DNA of 64,000 nt from Trema orientale (Eukaryota > Streptophyta > Magnoliopsida > Rosales > Cannabaceae): assembly GCA_002914845.1 (NCBI GenBank), contig JXTC01000183.1:491239-555238 (forward strand). The letters run 5' to 3'. Below are positions 13,173-25,127 of the stretch, piece after piece; within the stretch, counting starts at the first letter, position 1, and each line of letters starts with the position of its first letter. Made by a program: the position numbers and the translations under genes. The notes beneath the pieces were generated by a model. The model was given only the letters and a program-made list of their open reading frames with translations, was not told the DNA's origin and searched no databases.

Positions 13173-16100
13173 CTATTGTCTCAGAGATAAACAGTGCATC
13201 CGACATTGACGGCCATGAAGGTTCTTTAGCTTTGTGAGCTCTTTTCTCCTCTTTCTTGCCTCAGCTGCAGCAATTGCCTCTGCTGATTTCTTACATGAGT
13301 AGATGATTGGTTCACAGCTTTTCCCTGACGGAGCTGGTGGTGTATGAAATTCATCTTCAGATGTTTTAAAATGGGGAGTGGAATCGTGAAGCCCATTCTC
13401 AAGCTTGGCAGTAGATGTAGGCACCATCGGTTTTACTGGTGTAGGTGCAATGATCGGTTCTATGGAAACTCTTCGAGATACTGTTTGGTAATCCGCAGTG
13501 TCTTGAGAAACCTCTGCCGGGTGTTCGTTAAGATCATTAGTTCTGACTTCCAATGAGTAAGAAGGTTCAGTTTTCACCTTGACAGGCAGAAAGGAATGCT
13601 GGTTCTCCAGATGGGGAATGGTTTTTGAGGATGTAGCACGGCATTTTTTACTTATATAGGTTTCATCTTGTTCAATTTTAAGTGCAAAAGATGGCTGAGA
13701 TTGGACCCCATGATCAGGATGAGGAAAAAACCAAGGACACGGCAAAATATAAAATGGCGCTGGTCCATTAGTATTTATGGGAATCTCTTGTTCACAAGAA
13801 TTGTGCCTACCCTCAGCTGGAAAAGGAATGTTTGAAGGCATAACAATTGCATTTGGCGGTATATGAGATGCATGGACAACATTTTCAGATTGAGAGGCGG
13901 CAGGCCAGAAAAGTGGTGTAAATGGTGGATGGTTATACATGAACAGTGAACCGTTTCCTGGTGAAGCTGAAGGTGGAGGTAACTGAACACGGGCAGGCTT
14001 ATGACGACTATGAATTTCCTCCACATCGGCCTTCGCATTAGCCATCTGCCAAAAAGGAAGCATACCAATCACGTGGAATTTCCGTGGAGATTAAGCAATT
14101 TTCTCAATGTCATACATTACTTACGTGATCCTTTAATTGTTTGTTTGTAATTTCCAACGCTTGGTACTCTTTCAATGCCATCTCCATTTCCTTTACATAG
14201 AAATGCCACGAAATGTAAATAATGTCAATGGCTCAGTGTTTGTCAAGTTCAACAACTCCCTAAAAGAAAGTTGTCAATGATAATTATAGATAGATGGTGG
14301 AATTTAAAAGCGAATTTGTTGACAGAGCTTTCAATCCATGCCTGCAACTGTTGGGGGTGTGTGTGTGGGCATGAGTATGTGTGCCAGAGACAGAGAGAAA
14401 GAAAAGCAGCTTTATAAAAGGAGATGGAACAGCCTACCCTCTTTAAAGTATCATTCTGTGATGCTAAATCAGCTGCTTTTTTTATCAACTCCTCACAAAG
14501 AGCCTGTAAATTACATGTACGAAGTGATCTGAGTTAGATTCATGTCATGCATTTTATAATTAAAAGGAATATTATTAATGAAGGACAACTTATAAGTGCA
14601 AAGACATCACTAATGCATGCATCCCACGGTAACAAGCACTTGCTGCAGTTTCAGTTAAAAAAATCTTTTTGACTCAACTGATGTTGTTGTTCAAACAATA
14701 CCAATGTGGCAACCACCACAGAGTACCAAATCGTTAAGTGCTTTTCAATCGTAGATGAGCGTCAAAGAAAAAGGAAAAGAAAAAATGTGTCTCCAAGAAC
14801 AAAGATGCTTTATCGTAAAACTTTTCTAATGCAGATCGCTTGAAGCACATACACAAAATTTTAACTAATAGTCAGGACGATTGACTTTGCACGAGTGTAC
14901 ATCACTCAGAAGAGCAGAACTCCGTATAACAGATGCTCAATAATCGAACAAGAAAAGCACAACATGATTAATCAACTTTTTTTGGTCCGATATTCGTGTT
15001 AACTCTAAAGAGTAAAAATCTAGAGAGAGAGAGAGAGAGAAGACGACTCGAAAACAAGAAAGTCTTTCCCACATTGAACATGTAAAGCCAAAACCCAAAG
15101 GGGAAACTAGAGTAAAACATTACCTGCCTTCGGCGAATTGTCTGCCTAGCTGACTCTCTGTTGGCCAAAACCCTGCGTACTCTGCGTGCTTCCTTTTCAG
15201 CCTGAATTGGAAGGAAACACCATTTGAACATGACAAGCAACTATATCCCATAAGGAAAAGCGTAAATGAAATTATACAACAAATTGTAGAGGACGAAGTA
15301 CATAAAGTTCCACACCTCAGTCAAATTCCGTCTTGACTTGCCACATCCCAACAACGAGTATCTTGCAGTGCCTACGGGACTTGTGTTAGGTAATTCGGTG
15401 TCCTTCTCCACCTTCAAATTCTTTTCTCTATTATCATCTTCAGTCTTCAATGGCTCAGTAAGCACATTTCCGCATACCTTTGCATCTTGCTTTCGGCTCA
15501 CTATTCTATCCTGCTATAAACAAAAATACTTTTCAAGTCCTGCAGAAAATAGTGTGACTTGATGACAGAGCCATAAAGACATCTTGTTCAAACCATTTAC
15601 AGAACAAGTTAAACAGATTCAGGTACACTAAGATGGCAACCGAGTAGAAATTGAATTACATACTCAACAATACAACAGATTTAATCTTCCAGTAATGATC
15701 TTCAATATTCAAACCACTTTTTTTTAAGTTTTTATTCAATTCTACTACCAAATTTCCCTGATGTATTTCCCAACTAATATCGCAAATTCGGTTTGAAAAT
15801 GGAACTCCAATTCCCTATATTGCCAATGGAAATCGACCTGATTTACATTGCCTCCCATGAAATTGTCCTTTATCATGAATTTCTTGCCTGATCTGGTTAA
15901 CATGGACGAAACTGGCTAGCGAATCACCGTAATTCGATAATCAGTTGCTTGGTCTTCGCAACCAAACTCCAATTTTCATGCATCCAAGTTACTCAATTAC
16001 GAACTTACATATCAGTTAAACGAGTAACTCTGAGATTCATAGAATATAATGCTCTTTTGTTATTAAAAAAAAAAATTAAAAGTACTAAATCTTTCGCTAG

Positions 16101-16596
16101 TTATAGTTTATTGTTATAAGATTCATATTTCAGTTATCTCTGTTCAAAAGTTTCCAATTTTAGTAAATTCTTACATAATCATGTATTTGTCTCAACATTC
16201 AGTCTTTTACTTTTTTTTTCCTCATATATATATACATATTTATATAAAGGACAAATACAAGGTACAAGCTACTAAGACAGAACTAACCTGAGCAAGATCA
16301 GAGCACCTGCTGACCGAGTCAACCAGGTCCAAACCCGGCTTCGGCGGAGGCGACTCACTCTTGACTCGCTTCCCTTTACGTCTCCGAACCCCAACCGATT
16401 CACCGCCGCAGCTCTCTCGCAGACCAAAATGCGCCAAATCCGCCAGAGCCTCCGCCGCCTCGAGCTCCTCCTCCACCATCCGATCCGCTCCGCCGCCGCG
16501 CAAACTCGCCGGCGCCGGCGAAGAAGTCGCCGAAGACGACGAAGAAGGCGAGTAACAGGCCGAAGAGCTCGACCCGGAGCATACCCCAGAAACCAT
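13173..16596 (-). CDS. bZIP transcription factor with Ile in the basic region
   Basis: Six minus-strand exons join in phase: 16596-16288, 15510-15316 (or from 15513), 15201-15124, 14503-14438, 14190-14125, 14045-13173, giving about 528 residues. The N-terminus is Ser/Pro-rich with an acidic, Ala-rich stretch and a basic RRRKGKRVK patch that could aid nuclear import. The basic region (about 173-194) reads ANRESARQTIRRRQ. Counting from Asn182, the usual Arg/Lys at +8 is Ile190. Leucines follow at 200, 207, 214, 228 and 235, so the zipper spacing is normal. The long C-terminal exon is Pro-rich and ends in a basic Ala/Arg/Lys segment. The altered residue suggests changed DNA preference or dimer-only action. 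No close named homologue is recognised, so no symbol is given. Confidence 0.88.
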
Positions 16597-16798
16597 GACT
16601 CTTTTAGAGAGAGAAAGTAGTGAAGCGAAGTGAAGTGAAGTGAGAGAGAGTTCTTTTAGAGAGAGAACGGGGAGCCAAAAAAAAAAGAATTACTGGTTAG
16701 AAGGCGGAAGAGCCCACAGGCTGTCTCGGAACGCCACTTGTCGAGCCAGCTCACGCCTCGATATCTTTGGTAACTCGACCCCCATGTATCTCTGCTCG

Positions 16799-16985
16799 CC
16801 ACGTATCACTTTCGGCGGCCACGTAGGCGAGTTCGCACGTGCGGAGGGGTTCGCACGTACCGCAGGTTTTAAAGCGGACGCGGGACAGGTGGATCGCTCG
16901 GTTGGGCTCCACGTGGGGGTGTTTGCTATTTTGGGGGTTTCAGTTGGATTTTGCCGGATTCTGAGGTTTCCTTGTTGTACGTGGC
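16799..16985. promoter_or_regulatory. Cluster of ACGT cores (two CACGTG) upstream of the bZIP gene
   Basis: Within about 185 bp lying 200-390 bp before the bZIP start codon, ACGT occurs six times (near 16801, 16821, 16837, 16855, 16911, 16979). Two of these are CACGTG G-box cores (16836-16841, 16910-16915). ACGT is the general target core of plant bZIP proteins. The block is GC-rich against AT-rich surroundings. Binding is inferred only. Confidence 0.5.
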
Positions 16986-18155
16986 ACTCGGTGAACCAAA
17001 GACTCAAGAACCAATTTTTTTTTTTTTTTGGTTTGTCTAATTTTACTTTTTTACCCTTTTTTTTACTTTTGTTTTTTAACGTTGACGGTGAAAAGGTAAG
17101 ACGGAGATTTATTACTGCGGGGCTTTGGATTGGGTTTTGTTTTGGTTCTGTCTGTCTCGGTCCGATTTAGAAGGGAGTGAATGTGTGGGGTTGAGGGGCT
17201 TTACGTTGGATCTTTCGTAGAGTGCCACTTGGTCCCTATCTGGCTGGTTGTCGCCTCACCAACTCAACCTCTTTAATATGGACTGCCCATTTCAACTCGT
17301 TGTCTCGTACAATCAAATTTTTAAGTTTGGATAATTATAGTAAAACGATCTTCATTTGTTAATTTTTTGACATTCTGCCTTGATGGAAGCTATCATATTA
17401 AAACTTGGGGCTTATAGAATTATGACCAAATTTGGGGCCTAATTTCAGTAAATGTCCTTTTGTCAAAAGTTATAGCAAAATGTTCGGTATATATGCATAT
17501 ATACTAAGTATAAAATTTTATATACCAAGTATAAAAAATTATATATCCAGTGCATTTCAGAACAGTAACTAAAATTGGTAGATCTGTGTATCTACCAAGT
17601 GTAAAAATTTATCTACCTGGACATTTAGCTATAAAATTTTAAAAATTGACATCTACTTAAACAAATTTAAAATTTTGGTCATCCACCTAAATTTCTCTTA
17701 AAAGGGGCTACTTTGAAATTATTTTTTTTTCATTAATTATTTTCTCCATATTTTTTGACATCTATCAAGTTAATTAAAATAAATAAATTTTAAAAACATT
17801 TAAAAAAATAAATTAAATAAAACAATTAAATTTTAAAAACATTAAAAAAAATAAATTAAATAAAACAATGAATTTAGTTTTTACTTTAGTTTGATTTTGA
17901 ATTTTTTTTTTATTTTAAACTAAGGGTAATTTTGGATTTCACTGTTCTTGGAGGCAACTTTTGCCATTACATTCGATTTTCTCCAAGTGCTAAAAATACA
18001 AGTAAAGAATTGAGTAAGAAATACAAATTAAGGTTTAATTTGAATTTTCTAAAAATTGTTTTTTTAATCACTTTTTTAAAAAAAAATAAAAACAGGCTCA
18101 GGTGAATATCATTATTCGAAACAAAAGAGCTTCAATTACAGTACAAGCATATAAG
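16986..18155. other. AT-rich intergenic region with repeat-like pieces
   Basis: The stretch at about 17395-17705 resembles pieces near 60300-60360 and 61015-61070 (shared phrases such as GACCAAATTT, TTTCAGTAAA and GGTCATCCAC), so it is probably a dispersed noncoding repeat. No gene is supported. Confidence 0.5.
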
Positions 18156-18332
18156 ATTACAATTTCAAACTTCTCAAAGAAATGAGATGAAAAGTATATC
18201 ATAAATACAACAACAACAAGATTTGTGAGTTATCATAATTTTATATTACAATTTCAAATTTCTCAAAAAAATGAGACGAAAAGTAGATCACAAATACAAC
18301 AACAACAAGATTTATAATTTATAATAATTTTC
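18156..18332. repeat. Tandem duplication, 89-bp unit, two copies
   Basis: ATTACAATTTCAAA at 18156 restarts at 18245, and the two units stay alike through the ACAACAACAAGATTT phrase. Both lie in noncoding DNA beside the gypsy fossil. Confidence 0.8.
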
Positions 18333-18598
18333 TAAGAGAAGAAGATAACAAGGGCCGCCAGCAAACTATTGTCTTCAATACCAATTGAGATCCATGCCTG
18401 TTAAAAAAAAAAAAAAAAAACTATTCATCTGCTTAACAGATCTAAATCAAAAAAGAAAATCTCAGATTCAAAAATCTAGTAAACAGATTTAAAATCTATA
18501 CAAAAGATGGTACTAAAAACCAGATTTAGATCTAAACTTATTAAAAAAAAATGAAAAAAACTCTCGTCTGGGTGAGAGCTTAGGAAAAAGGAGGAGGA
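18333..18598. other. AT-rich spacer with A-tract
   Basis: Poly-A runs at about 18403-18420 and 18541-18560. Short similar phrases (ACAGATTTAAAATCT-like) recur. No gene is seen. Confidence 0.5.
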
Positions 18599-19005
18599 TG
18601 TTACAAACGTATAATGTATTTTCCTTGATCCTGTACCTATTTTGATTAATTTCAAATAAGTAAAGAGAGAAATAAAGCTAAGCTCATTGGAGAGAGCTTA
18701 AACCTCTAATCACAAACCAAGGTTTATTTTCAAAATAATACTTAGCACAACTCTTTCATTGATCTTAATGTTTAAATGCAATAATATTTGAAATAACCCA
18801 CTACAAAAATCCCTAAAAGTAAAGAAAGTAGGAAACTCCATCAACCACATATTATGGAAAATGAGAAGATAATGGAGACTAACAAATTAACAACTAATTG
18901 ACTAGGCCTAAATAATTATTAGATAAATAAAGATAATGGCTTCGTGAATCCATATTGAAGTAATTATAGAAATTAGGACTCCTTGTTAAGATATACTTGT
19001 TAACA
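18599..19005 (-). repeat. 3' LTR of the gypsy fossil
   Basis: About 407 bp, starting TGTTACAAACG and ending TTAACA. It matches 20109-20520 along its length. Confidence 0.8.
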
Positions 19006-20108
19006 CGAAAAATTCTCCTGCTCTTCAAAATAGCACTTATCCTCAAGTGCGGTTTTTTTTTTTTTTTCAAAGAACGTCTAAGGTGGCCATCTTTTTCTTT
19101 CAATTTCTATTTCTACATTGGCATTACTATCATTGATACATGCTTCATTCATAAATAATTGCTTGCAGCGATGCCCAGGGAAATACATCTCATTGCACTT
19201 GAAACACAATCCTTTTTCCATTCTCTCGTCTATTTCCTCAGCTGTCATCCTTTTAACTAGTAACAAACCAATTGAATTGCAATTTCAAAAAGTGATTTGG
19301 AAGGTCGTCACACGCCTCATATAGCTTGGCAAACCCAATCACCATTGTGAGTGTCATGGGTTTGTTAGCTTGCACATCTATTCGAATGCCATCTTTGAGC
19401 CCTATCACGAAATAACTTACTTTTTTCTCTAGTGTAAGCGATCCAACCTTAGCTAGCAACTGTTCAAACCTGCCTTGGTAATCTACTACAGAACCTATTT
19501 GCCACAATTTGATCAACTCACTAAAATGATCTTCAAATTGATTCGGCCCAAATCGAGATTGAATTCTATTTTTAAGATCATCCTATATGACGTAAATAAG
19601 CTCTCATTCCAATATTTGATACCACAATTTCGCATCCCCATCTAAATAAAAAAAAGCCAATATAAATTTATCAGACTCCATTATCTCATGGATAGCAAAA
19701 TATCTTTCCACCTTGCGAATCCAGTACGTAGGTTTGTCATTACCTTCGTACTTTAGAAAATCTAGCTATACACCTCTGGGAACAAAGCTACCCAGCGAGC
19801 CAACAATCTTGGAGGAAGAATGATGACTCTGTTATCCTTGAGGTCGGTCCACATGATGATTGCTTGCTTTGACATGAGATTTCTCAGAGTCTTGTCATCC
19901 TCATGGTTGACTCTTGGAGTGATCGTTTGTTTGTTTGTTGGATGAGTTTCTCCATATTCTCAGTGAGATGAGTAAGGAGCTCTTTTTGGCCAACATTAAT
20001 TTCCTTTTGAGCAATCGTAAGTTCCTTCTGACTTGTCGTAACTGATGCCACCATATCCTCTAATTTTTTTACTCAATCCTTCATAGATACCGAGCTCTGA
20101 TACTAATT

Positions 20109-20520
20109 TGTTATAGGCGTGTAATGCATTTTCCTTTGCCCTATACTTACTTTGATTAATTTCAAATAAATAAAGAGTAAAATAAAACTAAGCTCATTAA
20201 GAGAGCTTACACCTCTAATTAAAAACCAAGATTTGTTTTCAAAATACTACTTAGCACATCTTTTTCATTGATCTTAATGTTTAAATAAAATAATATTTGA
20301 AACAACATACTACAAAAATCCCTAAAACTAGGGAAAGCAGTAAACTCCATCAACCACATATTATGGAAAATGAGAAGATAATAGAGACTAACATATTAAC
20401 AACTAATTGACTAAGTCTAAATAATTATTTAAATAAATAAAATAAAGATAATGACTCCATGATTCCATCTTAAAGTGGTTATAGATATTAAGACTCCTTA
20501 TTGAGACATATTCATTAATA
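20109..20520 (-). repeat. 5' LTR of the gypsy fossil
   Basis: About 412 bp, starting TGTTATAGGCG next to the primer binding site. Partner of 18599-19005. Confidence 0.8.
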
Positions 20521-20800
20521 TGTAATAGAGGAGAGGAAGTAAAAAGAGGAGAGGGGGGAGGAGAGACTGGAGAAAGAGATGTTCCCTCTCCGACTCTTCT
20601 CCAAAATCATCCGGCCTCTGTGAGAGCAGTAGTGGAGCTTCTTTTTTGAGAGAGAAAATCAGGTTTAGAGGAAAAAAATAAAGATATAATTTTATAGTAG
20701 ATATTACAATATTAAATCTGCTCCTTACCTCGTATTTGAACACGTGTTTGAATTTGAAGCTTTGATACTGGACTTCTGGTAAAGTGTAAAAAGTATAATG

Positions 20801-21330
20801 GTAAATATTATGTTTTCCTATGGCATATTCTAAGTGGTGTATGTTAGATAATATTAGGATTGCAAATAAACCAAATAGAAACCCTAAATCATTCATGCTA
20901 AATTATAGGTTAGGGTTTGTTAAATATACCTTAGTCTATGGCTAATTTGTACAGGATTAGAGATGGAGAGACCGAAAGCAGAAGCGTGAACAAGAGATGA
21001 TGTCTTGAGGATTTTGATCTTCTACAACCTAAAGCATTATGTCACTTATATGGTATATTCTGAGTGACATAATGGTAAATATTATGTTTTCCTATGGCAT
21101 ATTCTAAGTGGTGTATGTTAGATAATATTAGGATTGCAAATAAACCAAATAGATATCCTAAATCATTTATGCTAAATTACAGATTAGGGTTTGTTGAATA
21201 TACCTGAATCTATAGCTAATTTGTACAGGATTAGAGATGGAGAGTCCGAAAGCAGAAGCGTGAACACGAGATGACGTCTTGAGGGTTTTGATCTTCTACA
21301 GCCTAAAGCCTTATGTCACTCAGATGGAGT
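20801..21330. repeat. Tandem duplication, about 274-bp unit, two copies
   Basis: The phrase GTAAATATTATGTTTTCC at 20801 restarts at 21075, and both units run on together through GGATTAGAGATGGAGAG and GATCTTCTACA with few differences. The second unit overlaps the tail of the older LTR described next. Confidence 0.85.
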
Positions 21331-21456
21331 TTTCTGTAACCAATGGTGGGTTACAGGAAATTGAGCGTACGTAATATTTTTGGTTGCTGGGACCATAACC
21401 CTAATAGGTTATTTAAATAATTCCTGTTGGATATCCATCAAACCCAACTGAGTGAC

Positions 21457-22096
21457 TATTGTGTCAGCGGAAGCACAAATACCAAACTTGTTAGACAAAT
21501 GTCAAATTATAGGAATTTATGACAAAATATAAATAACAAAAAAATTACAAGTGACACAAGGATTTATTGTGGTTCAGCTATAAAATATAACCTATGTCCA
21601 CGTCAGAGACGGCGAAAAATTCTACTATAACCAAATGAGATTATAAAAGTCTGACAAAATTTTTCTCATACCCAAATCCCAAATACACGCAAATCTCTCT
21701 TCACAAAAGTAATCAAGACAGCAAAGAAGATGTTTTGCTAACAATCTTGTTGCCAATATCAAAAGAAAAAATAACAAATAAACAAGTGACAAAAAAACAA
21801 AATCCAAAGCTTGTTTATACCAAATTCCCACAAAGTAAGAGAGATTAATTTGTATATTGAGAGACCAAATACAAACGGCTGTGCAAAGACCTTTGTATTT
21901 CTACTTCTTATGGCTGCTACTGTAAAGCATATATATATATTAAAAAAAATAGCCGACTAACAAAAAGAAAAGGAAACTAATATGAAGCTTGAATAATTGG
22001 GCTTGCCAACTAAATAAGAAAGGGTAACTTCCAAGTTCTATTTAGGCCTTAGCCCAAACTTTTTCCTTGGCATAATTGGAAGCCATAATTCCAACA
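21457..22096 (-). repeat. 3' LTR of copia copy B
   Basis: About 640 bp, matching 24344-24973 and the LTRs of copy A. Its inner end ATTCCAACA is followed by the purine tract on the complement. Confidence 0.85.
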
Positions 22097-24343
22097 ATCT
22101 CCACCTTGCGCAAAATTAAGCTAAGTCTAAAAATAATGAAATACCTACGCCATCTCCTTCAAAACCTCGAAGGGCTAATCACAATCTGCAACACCAAATA
22201 AGTCCAAGCATGGCTTAAACTTCCAAACGGTACCTAACTCAGTCACCATATTTGTCATAACTAATACAAAAGAAACTAATTCTGCAAAACCAAACCAATG
22301 AGGCAAACCCCTCTCGCTGCTAACAACATACAAAGCAGTACAATCAAAAGTTTTGACAGAAGTTTCAACTTGAAGCTCCACCTGCTTATCAACACTGGGA
22401 TCTTTATCTGCACATACTAACTCCTCTATATCAAATAGAATGGCCAACTTATCAAATTCAAGAACTCTGCTAAGAAACAAATTTGGTGATAATGGCTCAA
22501 CAAACCACAACCAAAAACCATTCACCCCAAACTCAAATCCATGGAAGATTATTGTCGATCGCTCGAGTTTACCATCATTCACAAGAGTATAAGCAGGACA
22601 ATCAAATAATTTCAAATCCAAGAACCTCAAACAGAGTCTTCAAATAAAATGCAGTTGATAGAGATCTTCTGATCAAATAGCAGGCTTATCCAAAAGTTTC
22701 AATCCAATTGCCTTTCGGTATGCAGACAATAGAAAGCAAGCAGTCAAGTTTTCCCCAAAAAAGTCCTATTCAAACATTCTGCAACCAAAAATCATTGTGG
22801 TGTCCTCCAATTAAATAGTGTGGTGTCTCACTATCTTTTCCTCTTTGTAGAATTAACTCTCACAAAATTTTACACCATAGTCATCATCAAATGTCAGAAA
22901 ATAACAAGAACCACCAAGAGACAAATTAGGAGAAGGACCAGAAAATTTTGAATGGATATAATCCATTATGCCCTTAATCCTACAAACAGTGGAGTCAAAC
23001 TTGACCAAATATCGTATCCCACAAATACAATAGTTACAAAAGTTAAACTCTCTAATTTTCTGACCATCCAATAAACTCATAGTATCAAAATCTAGAATAA
23101 AACAAGATGAGGCCATAGTAGCACCAACAACTATACTATCCTAAAGAAAATAAAGGCCATTATGCAATTTTCCCTTAATCACCACATGAGCATCCTTACT
23201 AATACTCAAAACTCCACCTTTAGCTGAATACTTATAACCTTATGAGTCGAGCATCCCCCAAGATCTGGCACATGTTTAACATTGGTCAAAATTCTAACAA
23301 CACCATCATACATCTTAATTCGAACAATACCTACACCAACAACTTTACAAGACATGTTATTCCCAAAAAGACAACATCTCTATCAACAGATTGATAGTCA
23401 ACAAATCAATCTCTAAAAGGGCACATATGGAAGGAACAACCCGAATTAAGAATCCAAGAATTACCTAGGCAAGTACCAGAAATAGTTAGAACATAATCAC
23501 CATCATTAGAACCATCCTCAGCAAAACTAGCATGATTACTTATTTTAATCTTTGGATATTCAAATTTCCAGTGCCCTGGTTGATGACAATAATTGTAATT
23601 ACCCTTCCTATTCTTGGACTTTCCTCTACTTCTGTTTTCGTAGTTTCTCTTTTCTCTACCTCTAGCAACTAATGCACTTGATTGATTTTCATGCCAACTT
23701 TCAGATACTTTTTTCTTCAATTTCTTAGAATTTAAAGATGCTTTAATATCTTCCATACTAATAGTGTCTCTTCCATATAACATAGTGCTCATACGAACTA
23801 GGTAAAGAACATAACAAAATTAAGGCTTGATCCTCATCGTCAATTTTAACATCAATATTTTTCAGATCCAGAATAATTCTATTTAAATCATCAAGATGAC
23901 TCTTAATAGGTGTACCTTCAGACATACGAAGAGTGTATAAATGCTGCTTCAAATATAGCCGATTGGTGAGAGACTTAGTCATATACAGACTCTCAAGCTT
24001 AAGCCACAACTCAGAAGCAGTAGTCTCATCAGCAACCTCATGCAGCACCTCATCTGACAAAGATAACTGAATAGCACTATGTACCCGTTCTAAGCGATCT
24101 TGCTTCTCTTCAACTGATAAATTTGCTGGCAAAGCTTCCCTGCCATTTAGCGCCTTAAGTAGCCTTTGCTGAATTAGAAGAGCTCACATCTTAATATGCC
24201 AAATACTAAAGTCATTCTTCCCATCGAATTTTGCAACTTCATATCTTGTCGTTGTCGCCATCTTAGAAGCCAAAAATCCAAAATGATTTGACAAATAACA
24301 AGCCCAAAATCAAATCAAAGAACCTAAAGCTATTGATACCACT

Positions 24344-24973
24344 TGCTGAGCCAGCGGAAGCACAAATACCAAACTTGTTAGACAAACAACAAATTATAGG
24401 GATTTACGACAAAATATAAATAACAAAAAAATCACAAGTGACACAACGTGATTCAGCTATAAAATATAGCCTACGTCCATGTCAGAGACGGTGAAGAATT
24501 CTACTATAACCAAAGGAGATTACAAAAGTCTGACAAAATTTCCCTCACACCCAAATCTCTCTCTCACAAAAGCAATCAAGACCGCAAAGAAGATACTTTA
24601 CTAACAATCTTATTGCCAATATCAAAAAAAAAAACAACAAATAAATAAACGATAAAGAAACTTAACCCAAAGCTTGTTTATACTAAATTCCCACAAACTA
24701 AGAGAGATTAATTTATATATTGAGAGACTAAATACAAATGGCTGCCCAAAGACCTTTGTATTTCTACTTCTCACTGCTGCTACTGTAAAGTATATATATA
24801 TATATATATGCTCATAGGTTTAAAAACAGCCGACTAATACAAAGAAAAGGAAACTAATATGAAGCTTGAATAATTGGGCTTGCCAACTAAATAAGAAAGG
24901 GTAACTTCCAAGTTCTATTTGGGCCTTGGCCCAAACTTTTTCCTTGGCTTAATTGGACGCCATAATTCCAATA
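24344..24973 (-). repeat. 5' LTR of copia copy B
   Basis: About 630 bp, next to the primer binding site at about 24331-24341 on the complement. Confidence 0.85.
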
Positions 24974-25127
24974 GTAGCTAACAGGGTATTCACATTGATA
25001 TTTATGCCCAGTTGGATATTCAGACTCAGATTTATTAAATCACTTATTTGGGTCTTCATGAAATAATATGGTCCAATACAATTATTTTGTATATGTGGCC
25101 CAACATAAAAAATGCAATTTTCTAACA

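Larger units (their letters stand above)
18599..20520 (-). mobile_element. Ty3/gypsy-type LTR element fossil, gag-only
   Basis: LTRs of about 410 bp flank a 1.1-kb interior on the minus strand. A Met-tRNA primer binding site (about 20097-20107 on the complement) adjoins the right LTR and a purine tract adjoins the left. The interior resembles a gypsy gag: a Retrotrans_gag-like stretch followed by a CCHC-type zinc knuckle (about 19078-19266). No pol region is recognisable. The element is broken in several places and the LTRs differ by more than 10% by eye, so it is old. Clear target duplications were not found. Confidence 0.8.
21457..24973 (-). mobile_element. Ty1/copia-type LTR retrotransposon fossil (copy B), same family as copy A
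   Basis: LTRs of about 640 and 630 bp flank an interior that parallels copy A along its length: gag-like region with CCHC knuckle and protease motif (about 23400-24132), then an integrase-region remnant (about 22175-22630). The Met-tRNA primer binding site is recognisable beside the right LTR. The element is broken in several places. The LTRs differ by roughly 10% by eye, so it is older than copy A. Flanking GTGAC and GTAGC may be a decayed 5-bp target duplication. Like copy A, it shows no reverse transcriptase region. Confidence 0.88.
21200..25127 (-). mobile_element. Older copia-like LTR split by insertion of copia copy B
   Basis: Read on the complement from 25127, TGTTAGAAAATTGC opens an LTR that runs to 24974, is interrupted by copy B, and resumes at 21456 toward about 21200. 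Its first 150 bases align well with 36243-36395 (shared GGCCACATAT, ATAATTGTATTG and AAGTGATTTA). The far end is uncertain and merges with the tandem duplication. No coding part is seen. Confidence 0.65.

Noticed and set aside
16361-17170. Plus-strand open frames over the bZIP first exon and promoter
   Set aside because: They are Arg/Ser-rich shadows of the Ser/Ala-rich exon or of GC-rich promoter DNA and lack domains or splice support.
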